Assembly: GCA_003554585.1 (NCBI GenBank)
Contig: PWGV01000163.1
Coordinates: forward strand, 70,071 to 109,156
DNA length: 39,086 bases
Direction: 5' to 3'
From: Halobacteroidaceae bacterium
Lineage (GTDB): Bacteria; Bacillota; Halanaerobiia; B1SED10-174
Shown here: positions 34,131 through 39,086 of the stretch, one piece after another
Numbering within the stretch: position 1 is the stretch's first letter
Layout of the letters: each line of letters begins with the position of its first letter
Translations under genes and position numbers: made by a program
The notes under the pieces: model-generated
Seen by the model: the letters and a program-made list of their open reading frames with translations, nothing else
Databases searched by the model: none
Told to the model about the DNA's origin: nothing

Positions 34131-34649
34131 ATGAACATCTATGATTTAATCAAGAAAAGGCGCAGCATCAGAAAATTTGAGCCCAAAGAAATTGAACAGG
34201 ATAAGCTGGAAAGGGTACTTAATGCGGCCAGGCTGGCCCCTTCGGGAAAAAATGTTCAGGCCTGGAAATTTATTGTTGTCCGGGATCCCGAGCGGAAAGA
34301 ACAGCTGGTGGATGCCTGCAAGGGACAGAAATTCATGGCTGAAGCGGATGCTGCAGTTGCAGTAGCTGTCAATGAAGAAGAAGTATATCAGGGTCACGGG
34401 AATTACATGACTTCTTTTGCAGTTGACGGGGCGATTGCCCTGGATCACCTGATACTTGCGGCAACCCATGAAGGCCTGGGGACCTGCTGGATCGGGGCAT
34501 TTGATGAAAATAAAGTTCGGAAAATCCTGAAGGTTCCCGAACCATATCGAATTGTTGCTCTTACCCCTCTCGGGTATCCTGCCCAGGAAGGCAGGGACAG
34601 GGGGAGAAAGAGCCTGGAAGAAGTTGTAGTTTTTGAAACCTGGGAATAA
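34131..34649 (+). CDS. Nitroreductase-family FMN oxidoreductase
   Basis: This 172-residue member of the nitroreductase fold binds FMN at a dimer interface. Typical elements are the start IYDLIKKRRSIRKFEP, LNAARLAPSGKNVQAWKFIVV (about residues 31-51), and the C-terminal GLGTCWIGAFDENKVRKIL (about residue 118) with LGYPAQEGRDRGRKSLEEVV. The length matches the short clostridial type. It probably reduces a quinone, nitro compound or similar with NAD(P)H; the natural substrate is unknown. ATG follows AGGAGGTG. Confidence 0.87.
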   Translation: MNIYDLIKKRRSIRKFEPKEIEQDKLERVLNAARLAPSGKNVQAWKFIVVRDPERKEQLVDACKGQKFMAEADAAVAVAVNEEEVYQGHGNYMTSFAVDGAIALDHLILAATHEGLGTCWIGAFDENKVRKILKVPEPYRIVALTPLGYPAQEGRDRGRKSLEEVVVFETWE

Positions 34650-34655
34650 AAAGGG

Positions 34656-34680
34656 AGGGCATCCCGCAAAGGGGTGCCCT
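34656..34680 (+). terminator. Hairpin after the nitroreductase gene (weak terminator)
   Basis: AGGGCATCCC and GGGGTGCCCT form a ten-base stem with one G-T pair around a GCAAA loop. No T run follows, so read-through into rnr is likely. Confidence 0.5.
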
Positions 34681-34709
34681 TCAGAGGATTTAAGAGGAGG
34701 AAAATTTTG

Positions 34710-36827
34710 ATGAGCGCAAGACAGGAAATACTGGAATTCATGCGGGGCCGAACCTACAGGCCGATGACCTTCGAGGAACTGGTAGAGGAGTTCGGACTGG
34801 CCAGAAAGGATCGAGAGCCTTTTGCCCAGCTGCTGGCCGAGCTGGAGAAAGATGGGGCTATTGTTAAAACCCGCAAGGACCGTTATGGAATACCGGAAAA
34901 GATGAACTTAGTGGTTGGAGTTCTCCAGGGCCATAGGAAAGGTTTTGCCTTCCTGTTACCCGAGGACCCCGAACAGCCAGATATCTATATTGGCCTGGAG
35001 AACATGAATGGTGCCATGCACCGAGACAAGGTCATCGTCCGGCGGTTAAAAAAGGGTAAGGGAGAAAAAGATGAAGGAGAAGTAATCAGAATCCTGGAAA
35101 GGGCCAACGAGAAGGTTGTTGGTCGACTGGAAATAGTTCGGAATATAGGTTTTGTTGTCCCCGATGACCCCCGGATTTATTATGACGTATTTTTACCCCC
35201 GGACAGTATTAAAGACGCGGGGGAAGGCGATAAGGTTATTGTAAAAATTGAAAAATGGCCCCGGGGTCGGCGAAATCCCGAAGGCAAACTGGTCCAGGTC
35301 CTGGGTGGAGAAGATGAACCGGGTGTGGATATTGAGAGCCTTATTTATCGCTTGGGTTTGCCCCGGGAGTTTCCGCGGCAGGTTGAAGAGGAAGTCCACA
35401 AGGTAAAAGAGGAAATCCCCGAGGATATAAAAAAGAACCGGTTGGATCTCAGGGATAAATTGATCTTTACTATTGATGGCGAAGACGCAAAAGATTTTGA
35501 TGATGCGGTTTCCCTGGAAGTTAAGGGAAAGGGGCAGGCCCAGCTGGGAATTCATATCGCTGATGTAGCCCATTATGTTCGGGAAGGAAGCGAACTGGAT
35601 AAGGAAGCGCGGGAAAGGGGAACCAGCATTTACCTTGTAGACCGGGTTATTCCCATGTTGCCTGAGAAAATTTCCAATGGTGTTTGCAGTTTGCGCCCCA
35701 ACGAAGAAAGGCTTTCAGTTTCCCTTTTGCTCGATATTAATATGGAAAATGGAGAAGTTCTCGATTATAACTTTGCAGAAAGCATAATTGAGAGTAAAAA
35801 CCGCCTGACCTATACCGAGGTTAACAGAGCCCTGGAAAACGGGGAATCCCTATGGAAAAATGAGGAAATGTTTAAAACCCTTCGTAGAATGGAGCACCTG
35901 GCCAACGTTCGGCGCAAAAATAGGGAAAAACGGGGAAGTATCGACTTTGATTTTCCCGAACCCTACCTGGAACTTGATGATCAAGGGGCTCCTGTGGCCA
36001 TTCACCGCCGGGAGCGAGGGATTGGAGAAATCCTGATTGAAGAATTTATGATTCTCTCCAATGAGGTTATCGCGGAACATTTCTACTGGAGAGAACTGCC
36101 TTTTATTTACCGGATCCACGAACGACCGGACCTTGGAGATATCAAGGAGCTCAACGAGTTTTTACACAACTTTGGTTTTCATATCAAGGAAGAGAATGGA
36201 GACATCAAGCCCAAGGATATTCAAACAGTGCTGGAAAAAATCAAGGGTAGGGAAGAACAACGGCTCATTCAGACTGTCGTACTTCGCTCCATGAAACAGG
36301 CTCGCTACCACTGGATGAATATGGGTCATTTCGGCCTTGCTTCCGAAAACTATACCCACTTTACTTCTCCCATTCGCCGTTACCCGGACTTAGTTGTCCA
36401 CAGGATCCTTAAAGAAGTCCTGACCAAAGGTTCGCTCAAGCCCAAGAGAATTGAGCAATTGGAGGAAATACTGCCCGATGTAACCCGCCATAGTTCGGAC
36501 ATGGAACGCCGGGCCATGGAAGGGGAACGGGAATCAACTGACATGAAAATGGTTGAATATATGGAGCAGAAAGTAGGGGAAGAGTTTGAGGGAATAATTA
36601 GTTCAGTTTTGGCCTTCGGCTTTTTTGTGGAACTGGAAAACCTGGTAGAAGGCCTCGTCCACGTCAGCACTCTGACAGATGATTATTACCATTTCCTGGA
36701 GAAAGAATATGCCTTCCAGGGAGAGAGGACCAAAAAACTCTTCCGCCTTGGAGATAAGGTCAGAATCAGGGTTGATAAGGTTAACAGGATGCAGGGAGAA
36801 ATCGATTTTACCCTGGTTCGGGAATAA
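34710..36827 (+). CDS. rnr: Ribonuclease R
   Basis: RNase R is a processive 3'-5' exoribonuclease that degrades structured RNA and, with SmpB and tmRNA, non-stop mRNA. The 705-residue product has an N-terminal winged helix (about residues 1-60), two cold-shock domains (about 65-220), the RNB catalytic domain with DGEDAKDFDDAVSLE (about residues 249-263) carrying the magnesium-binding aspartates, SPIRRYPDLVVHR near residue 553, and a C-terminal S1 domain (about 623-700). The usual Lys-rich tail after S1 is missing. ATG 34710 follows AAGAGGAGG by nine bases; an upstream ATG at 34674 lies in the hairpin. The smpB gene follows with its own promoter. Confidence 0.96.
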   Translation: MSARQEILEFMRGRTYRPMTFEELVEEFGLARKDREPFAQLLAELEKDGAIVKTRKDRYGIPEKMNLVVGVLQGHRKGFAFLLPEDPEQPDIYIGLENMNGAMHRDKVIVRRLKKGKGEKDEGEVIRILERANEKVVGRLEIVRNIGFVVPDDPRIYYDVFLPPDSIKDAGEGDKVIVKIEKWPRGRRNPEGKLVQVLGGEDEPGVDIESLIYRLGLPREFPRQVEEEVHKVKEEIPEDIKKNRLDLRDKLIFTIDGEDAKDFDDAVSLEVKGKGQAQLGIHIADVAHYVREGSELDKEARERGTSIYLVDRVIPMLPEKISNGVCSLRPNEERLSVSLLLDINMENGEVLDYNFAESIIESKNRLTYTEVNRALENGESLWKNEEMFKTLRRMEHLANVRRKNREKRGSIDFDFPEPYLELDDQGAPVAIHRRERGIGEILIEEFMILSNEVIAEHFYWRELPFIYRIHERPDLGDIKELNEFLHNFGFHIKEENGDIKPKDIQTVLEKIKGREEQRLIQTVVLRSMKQARYHWMNMGHFGLASENYTHFTSPIRRYPDLVVHRILKEVLTKGSLKPKRIEQLEEILPDVTRHSSDMERRAMEGERESTDMKMVEYMEQKVGEEFEGIISSVLAFGFFVELENLVEGLVHVSTLTDDYYHFLEKEYAFQGERTKKLFRLGDKVRIRVDKVNRMQGEIDFTLVRE

Positions 36828-36834
36828 AGACCTG

Positions 36835-36863
36835 TTGACAGTAGTTCCTGAGGTGTTTATAAT
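36835..36863 (+). promoter_or_regulatory. Consensus sigma-A promoter for smpB (and possibly ssrA)
   Basis: TTGACA (36835-36840) and TATAAT (36858-36863) are exact consensus hexamers with a 17-base spacer. The start near 36870 lies just upstream of the smpB ribosome site AGGAGGGGAG. With no terminator between smpB and tmRNA, this promoter may drive both. Confidence 0.9.
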
Positions 36864-36888
36864 ATAGGGACGACAGGAGGGGAGAAAA

Positions 36889-37356
36889 ATGAGTCGCGCA
36901 ATCAGGGTGGTTGCCCGGAACCGCAAGGCCCGCCATGAATACCATATTGAAGATACAGTTGAAGCAGGTATCGTATTGCAGGGAACCGAAGTAAAATCAA
37001 TTAGGGCGGGGAAAGTTAACCTCAAGGACTCCTTTGCGGCAGTTGAAAATGGTGAGGTTTTCCTGTATAATATGCATATAAGCCCCTATGAGAAGGGCAA
37101 CCGACAAAATCATGAGCCAGAGAGAAAAAGAAAACTCCTCCTGCACAAGAGAGAAATTCGCAAGTTGATTGGGTATAGTAAAAGTACGGGATACACACTG
37201 GTACCACTGCAACTCTACTTTAACGAACGCAACCTGGCCAAAGTTGAATTAGCACTGGCCCGCGGGAAAAAGATCTATGACAAAAGGCGCGATATTGCCG
37301 ACCGAACTGCGAAAAGGCAAATGGAAAGAGCACTTAAAGAGAGGCAGAAACAATAG
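36889..37356 (+). CDS. smpB: SsrA-binding protein SmpB
   Basis: SmpB binds the tRNA-like domain of tmRNA and brings it to stalled ribosomes. The 155-residue product has the OB-fold core, with [29 protein letters not shown] (about residues 11-39), [41 protein letters not shown], and a basic C-terminal tail [13 protein letters not shown] that becomes helical in the mRNA channel. ATG follows AGGAGGGGAG. The tmRNA gene starts two bases after the stop. Confidence 0.97.
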   Translation: MSRAIRVVARNRKARHEYHIEDTVEAGIVLQGTEVKSIRAGKVNLKDSFAAVENGEVFLYNMHISPYEKGNRQNHEPERKRKLLLHKREIRKLIGYSKSTGYTLVPLQLYFNERNLAKVELALARGKKIYDKRRDIADRTAKRQMERALKERQKQ

Positions 37357-37357
37357 C

Positions 37358-37713
37358 GGGGGTGACATGGTTTCGCTCCGCTGGCGTAGGTATTAGTTGC
37401 GAGCCGAGGACTCCTTTCACTCGTAAAACACTGGAACTTCAATTTTAATTGCCAACGAAGACTACGCATTAGCTGCAGCTTAAGACTGTAGCTCGCCCAC
37501 CACGGCCGTTCCTGCCGGTTGTGGTCCGGGTGTCATAAAAAGCAGGATATGCTATCCGGTCACCCGGGCCGGATAAGCAAAAACTTACCGGGTTTACCCG
37601 CCGAAATCCTGTCTGTAGGAGTTCGGTTGGGGAAATTAAAATACAGTCTACGCTCGTAGAAGCTAATGCTGGCCCCAGTGGATACGCGGGTTCGATTCCC
37701 GCCACCTCCACCA
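37358..37713 (+). ncRNA. ssrA: Transfer-messenger RNA (tmRNA)
   Basis: The 5' end GGGGGTGACATGG and 3' end TTCGATTCCCGCCACC then TCCACCA form the tRNA-like domain. GGGGGTG pairs with CACCTCC, and CCA is encoded at 37711-37713. The resume codon is GCC at 37451 and the tag open frame runs to TAA at 37481-37483, encoding A-N-E-D-Y-A-L-A-A-A. The rest of the ~356-base gene folds as pseudoknots. Together with smpB and rnr it completes the trans-translation set. Confidence 0.96.
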
Positions 37714-37752
37714 AATGAAATAATAATATTGATAATCCAGCTTGAGTTTGTC

Positions 37753-37784
37753 ACCGGCAGGAAGTTATCTGCCGGTATTATTTT
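37753..37784 (+). terminator. Rho-independent terminator after tmRNA
   Basis: ACCGGCAG and CTGCCGGT form an eight-base stem around GAAGTTAT and are followed by ATTATTTTTT. Confidence 0.9.
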
Positions 37785-37801
37785 TTGGGGGGTTTAATAA
37801 C

Positions 37802-38941
37802 TTGTTAAAAAAGATTTTCTTTCTGTTATTATTTTTGGCTTTATCAGCAGGAGTGGTTATGGCTGAAGCAGACGAAGTCGAGGCCTGGAATATCCTTATT
37901 TTTTACCAGAATAAACACGTGGATAACCGGATGGATGTTTTCAATGTGGATTTAGAGTACGAAGATGAAAGTATTGTACTAACAGGTGAAGTGAGCAGGC
38001 TTGATTTGATTCATCCCCTTAAAGAAGAACTTGAAGAACATTTCCCGGAGAAAACAATAATAAATCATACAGAATTGGTTACCGGGATTGGTTATGGTCT
38101 TGTGGGAGAAAAATTCATAAGTGTAAAGGCGGGTCCCGGGGGAGACAGCGATGTTACCCAGTTAATTTTTGGTGATCCGGTGCATATCCTTAAAAAAGAA
38201 GGTGATTGGCTGCGGATTCAGGGTCCCGATTTATATCTCGGGTGGGTAAATGAAGAGGGGATTTTGCCCATGGGAGAAGAAGAGCTGGGCAGCTGGCGAG
38301 AAGGGAATTTTTTCATTGTTTACTCAGAAAAAACTCTTTTATATTCTGGCCCTGATTCTTCGGAGAGAGAAATAACTGAGATAATCCACGGAAGCAGGCT
38401 CAGGATAATAGAAGAAAAAGACAGCTGGAGCCAAGTTTTTCTACCCGGAGATTTAGAAGGATGGGTTGCAACGGATGATTTAGTCCCTGAAAGAGAAACC
38501 CAAACTGTTGATGTTGAAAGCATTATTTCTGTGGCAAAAAAATTCTTGGGAACTCCTTATGTTTGGGCCGGGACTCACATTGAAGGAACGGATTGTTCGG
38601 GTTTTATTCAGAGAGTCCTTGCTGTAAATGGGATCTATTATCCCCGAGATTCAGATCAACAATACATTTTCAGCGATCAGATAGACAGAGAAAAAATGAC
38701 CCGGGGAGATCTGGTTTTTTTCTTAACTTATCGAAAAGGTCCTTCCCACCTGGGAATATATCTTGGTGACGGAGATTTTATCCACGCCGGGTCGGGGGCG
38801 GGAAAAGTAATCATTGAAAGCCTTGATCCTGAAAGTGAGAATTATAACGCTCGCCTTGATAATGGCTTTTTAGGGCCTGCAAAGATAAGAGAAAACTTTG
38901 AATTTCTTGCTCCCTGGGTTCGTTCCAATGAGGGTTTTTAG
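37802..38941 (+). CDS. Secreted SH3-domain NlpC/P60 cell-wall peptidase
   Basis: This 379-residue protein begins with a signal peptide (MLKKIFFLLLFLALSAGVVMAEA). A short region (about residues 22-95) shows no recognisable fold. Then come two bacterial SH3-like domains (about 100-160, DPVHILKKEGDWLRIQGPD; about 165-235, SRLRIIEEKDSWSQVF) and a C-terminal NlpC/P60 domain (about 245-370). The catalytic Cys is in GTDCSGFIQ, the first His in PSHLGIYLGDGDF and the third polar residue in FIHAGSG. Such enzymes cut peptidoglycan stem peptides, usually gamma-D-Glu-diamino acid bonds. TTG 37802 follows GGGGGGTTT; an upstream frame overlaps the tmRNA terminator. Confidence 0.92.
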   Translation: MLKKIFFLLLFLALSAGVVMAEADEVEAWNILIFYQNKHVDNRMDVFNVDLEYEDESIVLTGEVSRLDLIHPLKEELEEHFPEKTIINHTELVTGIGYGLVGEKFISVKAGPGGDSDVTQLIFGDPVHILKKEGDWLRIQGPDLYLGWVNEEGILPMGEEELGSWREGNFFIVYSEKTLLYSGPDSSEREITEIIHGSRLRIIEEKDSWSQVFLPGDLEGWVATDDLVPERETQTVDVESIISVAKKFLGTPYVWAGTHIEGTDCSGFIQRVLAVNGIYYPRDSDQQYIFSDQIDREKMTRGDLVFFLTYRKGPSHLGIYLGDGDFIHAGSGAGKVIIESLDPESENYNARLDNGFLGPAKIRENFEFLAPWVRSNEGF

Positions 38942-38953
38942 CGACTAATTGCG

Positions 38954-38982
38954 TTGACATTCGGAGGTGCATGTGGTATATT
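38954..38982 (+). promoter_or_regulatory. Sigma-A promoter for tRNA-Trp
   Basis: TTGACA (38954-38959) and TATATT (38977-38982) are spaced by 17 bases. The start would be near 38990, about 13 bases before the mature tRNA. Confidence 0.85.
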
Positions 38983-39002
38983 AGGTTACGGGAAAAATGA
39001 AT

Positions 39003-39078
39003 ACGGGAGTGGCTCAACTGGTAGAGCACCGGACTCCAAATCCGGCGGTTGCGGGTTCAAGTCCTGCCTCCCGTGCCA
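39003..39078 (+). tRNA. tRNA-Trp (anticodon CCA)
   Basis: The acceptor stem pairs ACGGGAG with CTCCCGT, the discriminator is G, and CCA is encoded. The D-arm holds GGCTCAACTGGTAGAGC, the anticodon loop is CTCCAAA (anticodon CCA), and the T-arm contains GGTTCAAGTCC. The length is 76 bases. Confidence 0.95.
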
Positions 39079-39086
39079 GATTTCAA

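Noticed and set aside
37469-37754. Two minus-strand open frames across the tmRNA gene.
   Set aside because: They are artefacts of the structured RNA sequence; the plus-strand RNA is unmistakable.

Overview
The window looks like a chromosomal stretch from an anaerobic, Gram-positive-type Bacillota (Clostridia or a related class). The evidence is the gene order rapZ-yvcK-whiA-rpoN, then cggR-gapA-pgk-tpiA-gpmI-eno-secG, the complete bacillithiol gene set, a K+-dependent-type membrane pyrophosphatase, strong AGGAGG ribosome sites and many TTG/GTG starts. I cannot place it to genus. Every gene I accept lies on the + strand. There is no CRISPR array, rRNA operon, insertion sequence or prophage.

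Layout. 1-2.9 kb: Cu+ P-type ATPase and an RseC/MucC-type membrane protein, closed by a terminator. 3.0-7.7 kb: glyA followed by bshC-bshB1-bshA, which supply bacillithiol synthesis. 7.7-8.9 kb: a decayed MATE efflux gene with about five frameshifts. 8.9-12.7 kb: a GPH-family sugar symporter, a phosphohexomutase and a membrane-anchored protein resembling the glucodextranase C-terminal domain. 12.7-17.2 kb: rapZ, yvcK (with an N-terminal membrane extension), whiA and rpoN. 17.3-23.7 kb: a seven-gene cluster around a predicted adenosylcobalamin-dependent mutase. 23.7-30.6 kb: CggR operator, cggR and the complete lower-glycolysis operon. 30.8-33.0 kb: secG and hppA. 33.1-34.7 kb: a small operon with a hotdog thioesterase, an HD-domain protein and a nitroreductase. 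34.7-37.7 kb: RNase R, SmpB and tmRNA, the trans-translation set. 37.8-39.1 kb: a secreted SH3-NlpC/P60 peptidase and tRNA-Trp.

The most interesting region is 17.3-23.7 kb, between rpoN and cggR. It encodes a small conserved protein, a RidA-type deaminase, a fold-type I PLP enzyme, a winged-helix/FCD regulator, a 78-residue protein resembling the small dimerisation domain of lysine/ornithine aminomutases, a 594-residue protein with an N-terminal B12-binding domain and a C-terminal OraE-like barrel, and a P-loop protein resembling the aminomutase reactivase KamB. Relative to OraE the domain order is inverted, and the lysine that binds PLP in OraE and KamE, 11 residues after the cobalamin-ligand histidine, is absent. 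I read this as an undescribed B12-dependent amino-acid mutase pathway of unknown substrate. That is inference from recalled family sequences and gene context, not from a database search.
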